Assembly (NCBI GenBank): GCA_022821965.1
Contig: JAJECN010000057.1
Span: 62,001 to 126,000 of the forward strand
Source: Candidatus Poribacteria bacterium
GTDB lineage: Bacteria > Poribacteria > WGA-4E > WGA-3G
Reading direction: 5' to 3'
DNA length: 64,000 nt
Every line of letters begins with the position of its first letter. Within the stretch, counting starts at the first letter, position 1. Shown here piece after piece: positions 9,021-18,007 of this stretch. Both the position numbers and the translations under genes were made by a program. The notes beneath the pieces were generated by a model. The model did no database searches. It saw only the letters and a program-made list of their open reading frames with translations, and was not told where the DNA came from.

Positions 9021-11741
9021 ATGACAAGAAACCATAACACAGACACACCGCGCCCAGAATACCCGCGTCCAGACTTTCAACGCGGGACCTCAGAAGGCAT
9101 CGACTGGATCTGCCTCAACGGGACATGGGAATTCGCATTCGACCCCGACGATATTGGTGAACAGAACCAATGGTTCGCAACTGCCCCGACTGCTGACTTC
9201 CCTTGGACATCGCAAATACAGGTGCCTTACCCTTGGGAAAGCCTCGCAGCTTGGGGCAAAGAAGAACAAGCAGACAACGCAAACTACTTGAGCAAGAATG
9301 CATATCTCAACCCCGAAGAGGTTACCTGTGGCGGCTTGGACCGCGAAGGAAATTACCGAGACGAACCGAGGCATATAATCGGATGGTATCGTAGAATAGT
9401 CTCTATCCCCGAAAATTGGGGGGACAGACGTGTTATCTTGAAGTTCGGTGCCGTTGATTGGGAAACGAAAGTTTGGGTAAATGGAAACCAAATCGGCAAA
9501 CATGAAAACGGGTACTTACCCTTTGAATTTGACATCACAGACGCTCTCAAGCCAGGGGAACCCACAACCATCGTTGTGCGCGCTTATGATGCACAAGATC
9601 ACAGCGAACAACTTGCTGGAAAACAGATAGGTTGGTATGTTCGTACCAGTGGTATCTGGCAAACTGTCTATCTTGAACCGAGAAGCGCAACGCATATCGC
9701 GCAGTGTCATATCACACCTGACATCGATAACGCGTCTGCTACGTGCGCCGTCAAAATAGACGGAGACATAGAAGATACAGGGTTAACCCTACGTTGGAAT
9801 TGTAATGAACTCAGCGGCTCCGCTCAGGTTTCCACCAATGAAACACAATTCACAGTGCGTATCCCTCCCGAACAACTCCGGTTGTGGGATGTAGACACGC
9901 CGAATCTCTACGATGTCAAACTTGAATTGGTAGCAGAAGATACCGTTATTGACAGAATCTTTACCTACTTTGGAATGCGGAAGGTTTCTATTGAAAAAGC
10001 CCCCGGCGGAGACTACCAGTATATCTACCTCAACAACCGACCCGTCTATCTGCTCGGCGCACTCAATCAATCATTTAACCCGGAAAGTGTATACACATTC
10101 CTAACAGACGAAGCCATCCGTAGAGATGTTGAACGCGCAAAGGAGTTCGGATTCAATTTCCTCCGTCTTCACATCAAGGTAGATGAACCCCGCCTTTACT
10201 ATTGGGCTGACAAGTTAGGGTTGCTCTTCATGTGCGACATCCCAAACTTCGGTAACTACACCGAAAAAGCGAAAGCCCGATTTGAGGAAACACTCCGCGG
10301 GAACATTGATCGTGATTATAACCATCCGTCAATCATCTCTTGGTGCAATTTTAACGAAACTTGGGGACTTGGTGGTAGGGAATACAGTGAGATGCACGAA
10401 CGGCAAGAATGGGTGCGTGAGATGTATCATCTCGCGAAATCTCTCGACACTACCCGTCTCATTGAGGATAACTCGCCCTGTCTGTATGACCATGTGGAAA
10501 CAGACATTAATTCGTGGCATTTCTATATCAACGACTACGAACGCGCGAAAGAACATATCGCGAACGTCGTAGAAGAGACATACCCCGGTTCAGCATTCAA
10601 CTACGTCGGTGGTAATGTCCAAACCGATGCGCCCCTAATTAACAGCGAATACGGTGGTATTTCGGCAGGCGCGGGGGATAAGGATGTCTCATGGTGTTTC
10701 AAATACCTGACGAATGAACTCCGACTTCACCCAAAAATCTGTGGCTATGTCTACACCGAGCTGCAGGACATTGAGTGGGAACACAACGGCTTCATGAACT
10801 ACGACCGGTCGATAAAGTCATTCGGATATGATTATCTCGACATCAATACGTTAGACTTTATCGCGATTGATTATCCACCCGGCACAACGGTCACACCTGG
10901 AGATCGGATACAGGCTGATATCTATGCGAGCCACTTCTCACACACAACTATTACAGGCGCAATGCTCCACTGGCAATTGGATACGATGTCAGCAACTGGA
11001 GACATCACACGTGGACACGTCTCTGGAAGCGTTGAGATTCCATTTCCACAGTATCAAGTACAAAAGGTTCACAAGCTTGAACTTACCATGCCTGACGTTC
11101 ATCCCGCTGTCGGTACACTCCACGTCTGGGTAACAGATCACACCGGCACCGTTGCTGCCCGTAACTTCATTAATTTCGAGCATTTCGTTAAGGCAATACC
11201 CGCAATTGAATCGGATGACTCAGGAACCGTTCGCCTCAACTATACGCCCGGAAACATATCCGAATCCTCTTGGGATGAAACCACAAGCAGTGAGCAGCTC
11301 TTCTCCGCAGTAGAGAGTGGCTATGTTGAATATGAAATTTCCTTACCAGAGGAACTCGGGGCAGCGGATGCTGCAGAGATGGAACTTATTTTTGAAGCAT
11401 CCAGTTTTTATGGTGGTGCACGTCAAACGGAGCCGGAGAAATATCCATCCGATGTGACGATTTCAATTAACGGCACTGAAATCGATACTGTGCGTATTCC
11501 AGATTGTCCGGCAGATACTCGCGGTGTGCTCTCTTATATCCATGAGCAACCCGGCATCTACGGTTACCTTCAGAACGTCAAAGTTGACCCATCACTCGTT
11601 CTGAATGGCAGGTCAGATACATTAACAGTGCGGTATGAAGTGAAAGCGGATGCCGAAGCGAAAGACGGTTTCGCTCTCTATGGAGCACGCATGGGCAGAT
11701 ACCCGACTGGACCGCATTTGCTTATCCGCCAGAAGAAATAG
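9021..11741 (+). CDS. Glycoside hydrolase family 2 protein
   Basis: A 906-aa protein with GH2 architecture: N-terminal jelly-roll sugar-binding domain (about residues 20-210), an immunoglobulin-like domain (about 210-320), and a TIM-barrel catalytic domain. The likely acid/base is E446 in 'SWCNFNETWG'; the likely nucleophile is E580 in 'GYVYTELQD'. An extra C-terminal beta-rich region extends to residue 906. The family includes beta-galactosidases, beta-glucuronidases and beta-mannosidases; the substrate cannot be read from motifs. No signal peptide is visible at the N-terminus (MTRNHNTDTP), suggesting a cytoplasmic enzyme. The start is supported by AGAAGGAAAA upstream. The gene stands alone on its strand between two palindromic repeats, with a dehydrogenase gene downstream. 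Confidence 0.88.
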   Translation: MTRNHNTDTPRPEYPRPDFQRGTSEGIDWICLNGTWEFAFDPDDIGEQNQWFATAPTADFPWTSQIQVPYPWESLAAWGKEEQADNANYLSKNAYLNPEEVTCGGLDREGNYRDEPRHIIGWYRRIVSIPENWGDRRVILKFGAVDWETKVWVNGNQIGKHENGYLPFEFDITDALKPGEPTTIVVRAYDAQDHSEQLAGKQIGWYVRTSGIWQTVYLEPRSATHIAQCHITPDIDNASATCAVKIDGDIEDTGLTLRWNCNELSGSAQVSTNETQFTVRIPPEQLRLWDVDTPNLYDVKLELVAEDTVIDRIFTYFGMRKVSIEKAPGGDYQYIYLNNRPVYLLGALNQSFNPESVYTFLTDEAIRRDVERAKEFGFNFLRLHIKVDEPRLYYWADKLGLLFMCDIPNFGNYTEKAKARFEETLRGNIDRDYNHPSIISWCNFNETWGLGGREYSEMHERQEWVREMYHLAKSLDTTRLIEDNSPCLYDHVETDINSWHFYINDYERAKEHIANVVEETYPGSAFNYVGGNVQTDAPLINSEYGGISAGAGDKDVSWCFKYLTNELRLHPKICGYVYTELQDIEWEHNGFMNYDRSIKSFGYDYLDINTLDFIAIDYPPGTTVTPGDRIQADIYASHFSHTTITGAMLHWQLDTMSATGDITRGHVSGSVEIPFPQYQVQKVHKLELTMPDVHPAVGTLHVWVTDHTGTVAARNFINFEHFVKAIPAIESDDSGTVRLNYTPGNISESSWDETTSSEQLFSAVESGYVEYEISLPEELGAADAAEMELIFEASSFYGGARQTEPEKYPSDVTISINGTEIDTVRIPDCPADTRGVLSYIHEQPGIYGYLQNVKVDPSLVLNGRSDTLTVRYEVKADAEAKDGFALYGARMGRYPTGPHLLIRQKK

Positions 11742-11790
11742 TTATCGGTTTTCAGTTTTCGGTTAAAGAGTTTTCTGATAACGGTAACGT
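11742..11790. repeat. TCAGTTATCAG-type palindromic repeat (copy B)
   Basis: GTTATCGGTTTTCAG is followed by GGTTAAAGAG and then TCTGATAACGGTAAC, forming an imperfect inverted repeat immediately after the GH2 stop. Confidence 0.6.
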
Positions 11791-11944
11791 AACGAAGGCT
11801 GGCACCTGCTGCCAACTTCAACTGAGAAAGGTTTTTAAATATCGTGTTTCTGCTCTGCCTTCCATTATAGGTATACCCCAAAATAGTCCGTAATGTAATG
11901 GAGGACGGATATACGGAAATAACCGTTTTTTAGCAAAAACACCT

Positions 11945-11971
11945 AACCGAACCGCAAGGAAAATTAAAAAA
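11945..11971 (+). repeat. Recurrent ribosome-binding leader (copy 1)
   Basis: AACCGAACCGCAAGGAAAAT followed by TAAAAAA and the ATG at 11972. Nearly the same leader precedes genes at 27554, 57739 and 57874 on the plus strand and at 62496 on the minus strand. The AAGGAAAA core probably acts as the Shine-Dalgarno sequence. Confidence 0.7.
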
Positions 11972-13081
11972 ATGGCAAGCCCTGAATTTGTATTTACACG
12001 TCATCCGAACTTGGAAACTTCTTGGCCCTTCGTGCACGAACAGATGGTGAGCCGGTTAGAGGAACTCGGCGTAACGCTCGTTCTCAATACCAGCAGCCGA
12101 GATCCGATTCACGAACAGGTTGACTTAAGTGAAACCATTGGCATATCCCACTTCGGTGGAAATCTGACTGAAGCATGCATCGACAATGCACCGAAACTTA
12201 AAGTGTTCGGAGCAATGACAGATAATTCTGGTCACGGTATCCCATACCAAGCACTTCAAGCACGTGGTATCCCGGTCATTGAATCAACACGCGCCTGGTC
12301 GCAATCCGTGGCTGAGTGTGCCTTCGGTCTCGCTTTGTCCTCGCTGCGCCGGACAGCACAGTGGCACCTGAGAATGGCAAACCGTGAAAAACTCTGGGAT
12401 TGGGAAAACCCGATGTGGGGTTCGCTAAATGCCCGTGAAAGCGGCGCGCCCCTCGATAAACTTCCGGCAGCCCATCAGTTCTGTGATGATCCAGATTTTG
12501 TTAACGGGGACCTCGGCACGAAAAACGTCGGGGTTATTGGTCTTGGACAGATCGGCGGAAAAATAGCGAAATGGTGTAGGGTTTTTGGTGCAACGGTGAC
12601 GGGCTTTGATCCGTATGTGCCGGACGCACTCCTCCAAGAATGGGATGTGCAACGTGCTGATATGGATACGCTCGCCGATAGTTCTGATATTGTCTTTGTA
12701 GCAGTTCCACCAACTCCTTCAGCGCGACATCTGTTGAATAGAGAGCGCATTTACCATTTGCGGAAGGGTAGTTTGGTTGTCGTGATTACGCGCGCCCATG
12801 CAGTTGATATGGAAGCGTTACGAGAACGGATTGTCAAAGACGAACTCGCAGGTGCATTCGATGTCTACGACACTGAGCCGGTTCCTGTTGACGATGAACT
12901 CCGTAATCGAGACAACGTTGTTCACACACCACATATCGCTGGCAGAACGGAAGATTCTAACTTACGCGTGGCAGATATGACTGTGGATGATTTCGTGCGG
13001 GTGCTGAAGGGTGAAGCACCAATAGGTGCTTTAACACCAAAGGCAGTTGAAGTGAGAACTTCGCCGAACCCAAGCCAATAA
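11972..13081 (+). CDS. D-isomer-specific 2-hydroxyacid dehydrogenase
   Basis: A 369-aa NAD(P)-dependent D-2-hydroxyacid dehydrogenase. The Rossmann motif 'GVIGLGQIGGKIAKW' (GxGxxG) is followed by an acidic residue in 'VTGFDP'. The catalytic triad of the family is visible: Arg in 'VVVITRAHAVD', Glu in 'VYDTEPVP', His in 'VHTPHIAGRT'. The N-terminal substrate-binding half contains 'HFGGNLTEACID'. The oxidised substrate (glycerate, phosphoglycerate, another 2-hydroxy acid) cannot be decided. The start is fixed by the leader repeat with AAGGAAAA directly upstream. The gene lies between GH2 and hisC, each separated by a repeat, so co-transcription is not evident. Confidence 0.88.
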   Translation: MASPEFVFTRHPNLETSWPFVHEQMVSRLEELGVTLVLNTSSRDPIHEQVDLSETIGISHFGGNLTEACIDNAPKLKVFGAMTDNSGHGIPYQALQARGIPVIESTRAWSQSVAECAFGLALSSLRRTAQWHLRMANREKLWDWENPMWGSLNARESGAPLDKLPAAHQFCDDPDFVNGDLGTKNVGVIGLGQIGGKIAKWCRVFGATVTGFDPYVPDALLQEWDVQRADMDTLADSSDIVFVAVPPTPSARHLLNRERIYHLRKGSLVVVITRAHAVDMEALRERIVKDELAGAFDVYDTEPVPVDDELRNRDNVVHTPHIAGRTEDSNLRVADMTVDDFVRVLKGEAPIGALTPKAVEVRTSPNPSQ

Positions 13082-13083
13082 TA

Positions 13084-13186
13084 GTGGATAGTTGTCAGTT
13101 GTCAGTTACTCGCGTGTGGCATTGAAAACGTTTGCAACAGCCACACGCCTTAACTGATAACCGAGAACCGAAAACTGATAACCATT
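13084..13186. repeat. TCAGTTATCAG-type palindromic repeat (copy C)
   Basis: The left arm carries GTTGTCAGTTGTCAGTTACT; the right arm carries TTAACTGATAACCGAG and AAAACTGATAACC; the centre has GTGTGGC / GCCACAC arms. The repeat ends only a few bases before the hisC start. Confidence 0.7.
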
Positions 13187-13191
13187 AAAAA

Positions 13192-14292
13192 ATGTCAACT
13201 GAAACATTATATAAAAACCTTATTCGTCCAGACATCGCAGACATGGCACCCTATACCCCCATCGTGCCGTTTGATGTGCTCAGCCAACGCCTCGGCATCC
13301 CTGCTGAGGACATCATTAAACTCGATGCAAATGAGAACCCCTACGGTCCCTCGCCTCGCATATATAGCGCACTAACGGAGGAAACCTATTATCACATATA
13401 TCCGGACCCAGACAGCACATCGCTCCGTGATGCGTTGAGTCGGTACATAGGGGTTGATTCAAAACACATTGTTGCCGGACAGGGCGCAGACGAACTGATT
13501 GATCTTGTCATTCGGCTGTTCGTCACCCCCGGAGATGCCGTCCTCAACTGCCCTCCAACATTTGGAATGTATCGTTTCGACACAGAACTTAACGGTGGGA
13601 AAATAATTGATGTCGAACGGAAAACGGATTTTTCGTTCGACACCGAAGCGGTCGCTAAGATCGCCACCAACAACAAAAACACAAAAATCCTCTTTATTAC
13701 AAGTCCAAACAATCCTGATGGGAGTATCCTCAGCGATGCATGCCTTCGACAGCTGCTTCAATTACCGCTAATTGTTGTATTAGATGAGGCGTATATCGAA
13801 TTTGCTGGGAATAGTCGTGTGGATTGGGTTTTAGAACACGAAAACCTAATTGTGCTTCGGACGTTCAGCAAATGGGCAGGACTCGCGGGATTGCGAGTAG
13901 GCTATGGAGTCTTCCCCGACTGGATAATCTCCCATCTGTTGAAGATTAAACAACCGTACAATGTAAACGTTGCGGGGGCAGTTGCTGCGTTGGTATCGTT
14001 ATTGGATGTAGATCGACTGCGGGAAAACGTGCGAAAAATTGTGGCGGAGCGTGAAAGGCTTTCCGTAGCACTGCGAGAGTTTGATTTTTTAGATCCTTAT
14101 CCGAGCGAGGCGAATTTCATTCTGTCAAGGGTTGTTGGAAGGGACGCGGCGGGGTTGAAAACTGCGTTGTCTGAGCGGGGTATTCTTATCCGATACTTTA
14201 ACACATCACGCTTACGAGACCACGTCCGGATTAGTGTCGGTAAACCGGCGCATACATCGGCTCTCCTAAATGCCCTCTCAACGTTGGAATAG
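13192..14292 (+). CDS. hisC: Histidinol-phosphate aminotransferase
   Basis: A 366-aa class-II-type PLP aminotransferase of the HisC group, which transfers the amino group of glutamate to imidazole acetol phosphate in histidine synthesis. Visible features: 'KLDANENPYGPSPR' near the N-terminus, 'SPNNPDGS', 'VLDEAYIEFAG', the PLP-lysine motif 'RTFSKWAGLAGLRVGYG' with K227, and C-terminal 'HVRISVG' with the phosphate-binding Arg. Length matches HisC (about 350-370 aa). No other his genes are nearby, so specificity (HisC or a related aromatic aminotransferase) rests on sequence only. There is no clear Shine-Dalgarno; the ATG follows directly on a palindromic repeat. Confidence 0.88.
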   Translation: MSTETLYKNLIRPDIADMAPYTPIVPFDVLSQRLGIPAEDIIKLDANENPYGPSPRIYSALTEETYYHIYPDPDSTSLRDALSRYIGVDSKHIVAGQGADELIDLVIRLFVTPGDAVLNCPPTFGMYRFDTELNGGKIIDVERKTDFSFDTEAVAKIATNNKNTKILFITSPNNPDGSILSDACLRQLLQLPLIVVLDEAYIEFAGNSRVDWVLEHENLIVLRTFSKWAGLAGLRVGYGVFPDWIISHLLKIKQPYNVNVAGAVAALVSLLDVDRLRENVRKIVAERERLSVALREFDFLDPYPSEANFILSRVVGRDAAGLKTALSERGILIRYFNTSRLRDHVRISVGKPAHTSALLNALSTLE

Positions 14293-14424
14293 TTATCGGA
14301 AGTATGCTTTAACTTACCTCGCCGTCTATTATATCCGCAGAGCCATTCAATTGTCAGTTTTTCGTGGGGGTTATCGGAGAAGTCGTGCCGCGGAGATCAC
14401 GCCGACTGTGGTATGTTGTGGTAT

Positions 14425-14456
14425 GTCGGGATTTGGAAATCCCTCCTACAAGAGAA
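14425..14456. repeat. Hairpin with CTACAA tail
   Basis: Stem GGGATTT / AAATCCC with a 2-nt loop, followed by TCCTACAAGA. It belongs to the family of diverged-stem hairpins with a conserved CTACAA end. Nothing else is recognised in the gap 14293-14530 between the convergent hisC and ispH. Confidence 0.6.
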
Positions 14457-14530
14457 TTAAATGCCTCTGATTATATCCATCCTGTATACAAGAATCAATA
14501 CAAGAATTTAGTCTCACCGATTGGTGAAGA

Positions 14531-15775
14531 TTAGGTGTTATAAGGTTCCAAGACTTCCTCTATAGAGCGGGTATTTGGAAACCATCCGACGATTTTTTGC
14601 AATACCTCGTCAAGTAAGACATCAGGGCAAGAAGCACCGGCAGTTAGCACGATGTCGGTGGGGGTCTTTCGCACCGAACCAGTTTCCTCAAAAAGCCAAT
14701 TCTCTGTAGTCTTCACCTGTTTTGTCTCCAATTCGAGATGGCGAATCCGTTTCGTACTGAGCAGCTCGTCTGCATCTCGAATAAAATAGGTCGGAAGATG
14801 TTGCTGACAGAGTTCCACAAGATGGCTGGTATTGGATGAATTATAACCACCAACGACAACTGCGACATCGCCACCGTCGGCAATGAGTGCAAGCGTTGCA
14901 TCTTGGTTTTCCTTGGTAGCATAACAGAGGGTATCTCTCGTATCCGCGAAATGTTTTGACATTTCAGCCTCTCCATAGGTTGCTCTGATCGCTTCTCGTA
15001 GTAAATCAGCGATCGCCTCTGTTTCAGTAGCAAGCATCGTTGTCTGGTTGACAACACCGATGTGTCTGAGATGAATGGTAGGATCAAAGCCGTGAGAGAA
15101 ACGGTCAGCAAATCTTTCAAAGAAGAATGTGGCATCTTCCGTCCCAGATATTACCTTTGCCAGATCCTGCGCTTCTTCGAGGTCGCGAACAACTACAACA
15201 GGGGCGCCTGCTTGTGCGTGGGAAAAAGTTGCCCGCGTTTCTTCATGGTAACGCTTTCCGTGGATAACGACGGTGTAATCCTGCCGACCAATCTCCTCAC
15301 TTCGTCGCCAAACCTTTTCAACGAAGGGACATGTTGTGTTATAAGCAGTGAGCGTAACACCGCGCGCCTTAAGTGCCTGTTCCACTTCAAGTGTAGTGCC
15401 GAAGGCAGGAACAATGACGACATCCTCAGGCATTAAAATATCAAAAGGGAGGAGTTGTGTGCCAGCGGTATCCATTAGGAATTGGACACCACGCTGTTTT
15501 AGGTTTTCGTTGACATGCGGATTGTGAATAATTTCAGATAACAGGAAAATACGTTTGTCCGGGTTTTCCGCTAATGCTTGATAGGCGATTTCGATGGCGT
15601 TTTCAACACCGTAGCAGAAACCGAAATGGCGAGCAATTTTAAATCGAACGGGACCGAAATTCAACAGTGTTGGTGAAAGATCTCGCTTTCGAGCATCAGT
15701 TTCTCGCCGCGCGTGTTTAACTACAGAAATCACCGGACTATGGTAGAAGTGAGGTAGTTTAAAAGTTCGGGGCAT
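14531..15775 (-). CDS. ispH: 4-hydroxy-3-methylbut-2-enyl diphosphate reductase
   Basis: IspH (LytB), the [4Fe-4S] reductase that makes IPP and DMAPP in the last step of the MEP pathway. The three cluster cysteines are recognisable: Cys in 'HFGFCYGVENAIE', 'NTTCPFVEKVW' and 'TAGASCPDVLLDEV'. Substrate-binding motifs 'EIIHNPHVNE', 'VVVGGYNSSNTSHLVELC' and a 'TMLATETE' segment are present. At 414 aa it is of the long type found in cyanobacteria and plants rather than the roughly 315 aa of E. coli. The start lacks a good Shine-Dalgarno. The gene lies 98 bp downstream of rpmH, where rnpA would usually be found; no rnpA-like reading frame is seen in that gap. Confidence 0.93.
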   Translation of the reverse strand: MPRTFKLPHFYHSPVISVVKHARRETDARKRDLSPTLLNFGPVRFKIARHFGFCYGVENAIEIAYQALAENPDKRIFLLSEIIHNPHVNENLKQRGVQFLMDTAGTQLLPFDILMPEDVVIVPAFGTTLEVEQALKARGVTLTAYNTTCPFVEKVWRRSEEIGRQDYTVVIHGKRYHEETRATFSHAQAGAPVVVVRDLEEAQDLAKVISGTEDATFFFERFADRFSHGFDPTIHLRHIGVVNQTTMLATETEAIADLLREAIRATYGEAEMSKHFADTRDTLCYATKENQDATLALIADGGDVAVVVGGYNSSNTSHLVELCQQHLPTYFIRDADELLSTKRIRHLELETKQVKTTENWLFEETGSVRKTPTDIVLTAGASCPDVLLDEVLQKIVGWFPNTRSIEEVLEPYNT

Positions 15776-15873
15776 TCGCGTTTTGCGTCCTTGGACAAGT
15801 TAAGGGAATGAACTTTTCCTCTTAGGTTCCTTCCAGAGATTAAAATCTGTAGATTGGCGTTTAACAAGGCTCT

Positions 15874-16008
15874 TTAGGCACTCAGAACTTTTCGTCCTTT
15901 CGCCCGGCGGCGGGCAATAGTTTGTCTTCCATGCCGCGTAGACATCCGTTTACGGAAGCCTAACTTATTTTTCCTTTTCCGACGATGTGGTTGATACGTG
16001 CGCTTCAT
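15874..16008 (-). CDS. rpmH: 50S ribosomal protein L34
   Basis: A 44-aa Arg/Lys-rich protein reading [20 protein letters not shown] and then '[20 protein letters not shown]', ending VLSA. It matches the universal L34 pattern in length and sequence. The ATG at 16008 is preceded on the minus strand by GAGGTGAT (spacing 5) and by a consensus promoter at 16123-16151. It is divergent from dnaA, the common bacterial arrangement next to the origin. Confidence 0.97.
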   Translation of the reverse strand: MKRTYQPHRRKRKNKLGFRKRMSTRHGRQTIARRRAKGRKVLSA

Positions 16009-16122
16009 TAACATCACCTCTTTTCTATCTCGACTCTGTTTCAATACTTAATGAAAATTGAATTTGCATTCTGCATTGGCGGTTGTATTTTTCGTTAGAA
16101 CTGCATTATATTTCGCTTTAAA

Positions 16123-16151
16123 ATGATACGCTATTTTTGGACGTTTGTCAA
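16123..16151 (-). promoter_or_regulatory. Sigma70-type promoter for rpmH
   Basis: On the minus strand TTGACA (complement of 16146-16151), 17-bp spacer, TATCAT (complement of 16123-16128), about 115 bp upstream of rpmH. Confidence 0.8.
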
Positions 16152-16231
16152 ATTTTTCGCTACTCTTTCCAGTGTTTAACTCTCTCTTAAACAAAGACAC
16201 CTTTGAAATTTAAAATTTTTCACAAAAAATG

Positions 16232-16260
16232 TTGACATCTCTGTAATAAAATGATATGAT
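16232..16260 (+). promoter_or_regulatory. Sigma70-type promoter for dnaA
   Basis: TTGACA (16232-16237), 17-bp spacer, TATGAT (16255-16260). It gives dnaA a leader of about 280 nt, which contains the hairpin element at 16304-16405. Confidence 0.8.
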
Positions 16261-16303
16261 ATTTTGACGTAAGTTTGATTTAAGAGTTAGGTTGGGTTAG
16301 ACA

Positions 16304-16405
16304 GAATGTCAACTACCCAAGTCTAAAGACTTGGGTTTGTGCAAAGCACATAGAAAAAAAGGAGCGGGCATTCCTCCCAAAACTAAAGCATTGGGTCTCC
16401 TGCCC
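16304..16405. mobile_element. IS200/IS605-type end or omega-RNA-like hairpin element
   Basis: The stretch contains hairpin ACCCAAGTC-TAAA-GACTTGGGT (16315-16336), a small GTGC-AAA-GCAC hairpin (16339-16349), and a larger hairpin GGGCA...CCCAA / TTGGG...TGCCC (16366-16405) with CTAAAG in its loop. Paired hairpins with CTAAAG loops preceded by GTCAACTACCC resemble ends of IS200/IS605 (IS1341/TnpB) elements. No transposase gene is present, so this would be a relic or miniature copy in the dnaA leader. Alternatively it is a regulatory leader structure of dnaA. The rest of 16009-16546 holds two promoters and AT-rich DNA. Confidence 0.45.
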
Positions 16406-16552
16406 AAAGGTTAGATAACCCGTCGTTCTTTTTCGTTCACCCCAGCCTGTATAGGTATCCTTCATATTGAACTTATGATTTGAATTTATACGTTATAGAA
16501 ATATCACTATTTTTTACTCATATTATTAAACGCGAAATTCAGGAATATGCTC

Positions 16553-17944
16553 ATGCGGCACACCCCTAACGAAGTTTGGCTGGAAATATTAGAGAAGCTC
16601 AGCGATACAGCACGACAGGATGTCTACCTTCACCAAGCAGTGCCCCTTTCAATTACAACGGAGGCATTGAACATAGCTGTCCCTTCTGCTTACACGCGTG
16701 CGCGAATTGAAGAACGATTCCGCGCCGATATCCAACGGGTGTTAGCAACACTTATCGGTGCACAGTGTGCCCTAATTCTCACTGTAGATGAATCCACGTC
16801 CGAGGACAGCACCGATCTTGAAGAAACTCAGCACGAGGAAAGTCTTAACCAATTACACGATTCAGAAAAGACATCAGATAGAGATGAACCCGCGTCATTG
16901 ACACAAAGTGAGACAGGGTTGAATCCTAACTATCGATTTGATAGGTTTATTGTCGGTTCAAGCAACATGATTTGTCACGCCACAGCCTTGGCTGTTTCTG
17001 AAAATCCTGGACGCGACTATAACCCGCTCTTTATCTATGGTGGTGTCGGATTGGGAAAAACCCATCTGTTACATGCAATTGGCAATCGGCTTTTAGCGAA
17101 CCAACCTGATAAGAAGGTACTTTACGTCACATCAGAAACCTTCATGAATGAATATGTTGAGTCCATTGTCAATCGAGGATCGGCACAAGGATTCCGGACA
17201 AAATACCGAACAGCAGATATGCTCTTGATTGATGACATACAGTTCTTACAACGTAAGGAGGGAACACAAGAGGAATTTTTCAATACATTTAATGCCCTCC
17301 ACATGAACTCAAACCAAATCGTCATGAGCAGTGATCGGACACCAGATAACCTCGAAAATCTCGAAGAACGCCTCCAATCCCGGTTCCAGTCAGGTATGGT
17401 AGCCGAAATTAGCATGCCACAATACGAAATACGGATCGCTATCTTGCGCCAAAAATGCCGAGATCAAGGGTGGGGTGGTGTCCCCGATGAAGTACTCAGT
17501 TACATCGCTGAGGTCGTCACAACCAACATCCGAGAATTAGAAGGCACTCTTTTGCGGCTAATCGCCCAAGCTACAATACTCAAAGAAGATTTGACCTTAG
17601 AATTCGCACGGCAGGTCCTGAACGATGTCGGTACCCCCTCGCCGATTCGACTCCGAAAAACTGCTACATCCAGAGGCATACAAACAGCCGTAGCTGATCA
17701 TTTTGGAATTGAAATAGAGGACCTCGTGTCTCAGAAACGGACAAGGGAATTGGCGAGAGCGCGTCAGATCGCTATGTACATGTGTAGAGAACTCACACAA
17801 ATGTCCTATTCAAATATTGCCCAAGTTTTTAATAGGGAAGATCATACCACTATCATGCATGCCTGCAGACAAATAGAAAAAACGATTGAGGAAAATGACG
17901 AGGAGCAACAAACGATTACCCTATTACTCAATCAATTCCGCTAA
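16553..17944 (+). CDS. dnaA: Chromosomal replication initiator protein DnaA
   Basis: DnaA with all four domains: domain I (about residues 1-80, 'EVWLEILEKLSD'), a short acidic linker II ('ESTSEDSTDLEETQHEE'), the AAA+ domain III with Walker A 'GGVGLGKTHLLHAIGN' (about 163-178) and Walker B 'LLIDDIQFL' (about 224), and domain IV with the DnaA signature 'EDHTTIMHACRQIEKT' that binds DnaA boxes. ATG at 16553 is chosen over 16547 because AGGA (16541-16544) is 8 nt from the former and only 2 nt from the latter. It is followed directly by a cluster of DnaA boxes. The length, about 463 aa, is normal. Confidence 0.97.
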   Translation: MRHTPNEVWLEILEKLSDTARQDVYLHQAVPLSITTEALNIAVPSAYTRARIEERFRADIQRVLATLIGAQCALILTVDESTSEDSTDLEETQHEESLNQLHDSEKTSDRDEPASLTQSETGLNPNYRFDRFIVGSSNMICHATALAVSENPGRDYNPLFIYGGVGLGKTHLLHAIGNRLLANQPDKKVLYVTSETFMNEYVESIVNRGSAQGFRTKYRTADMLLIDDIQFLQRKEGTQEEFFNTFNALHMNSNQIVMSSDRTPDNLENLEERLQSRFQSGMVAEISMPQYEIRIAILRQKCRDQGWGGVPDEVLSYIAEVVTTNIRELEGTLLRLIAQATILKEDLTLEFARQVLNDVGTPSPIRLRKTATSRGIQTAVADHFGIEIEDLVSQKRTRELARARQIAMYMCRELTQMSYSNIAQVFNREDHTTIMHACRQIEKTIEENDEEQQTITLLLNQFR

Positions 17945-18007
17945 CGAAATCCGCTGGTATTGGCATTCCAAGTTGCCACTTTTCAGTTTTACGGTGCTTT
18001 TTAAACC

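Noticed and set aside
14270-14470. Small frame after hisC
   Set aside because: It overlaps the hisC end, has no recognisable product, and runs through a hairpin repeat.
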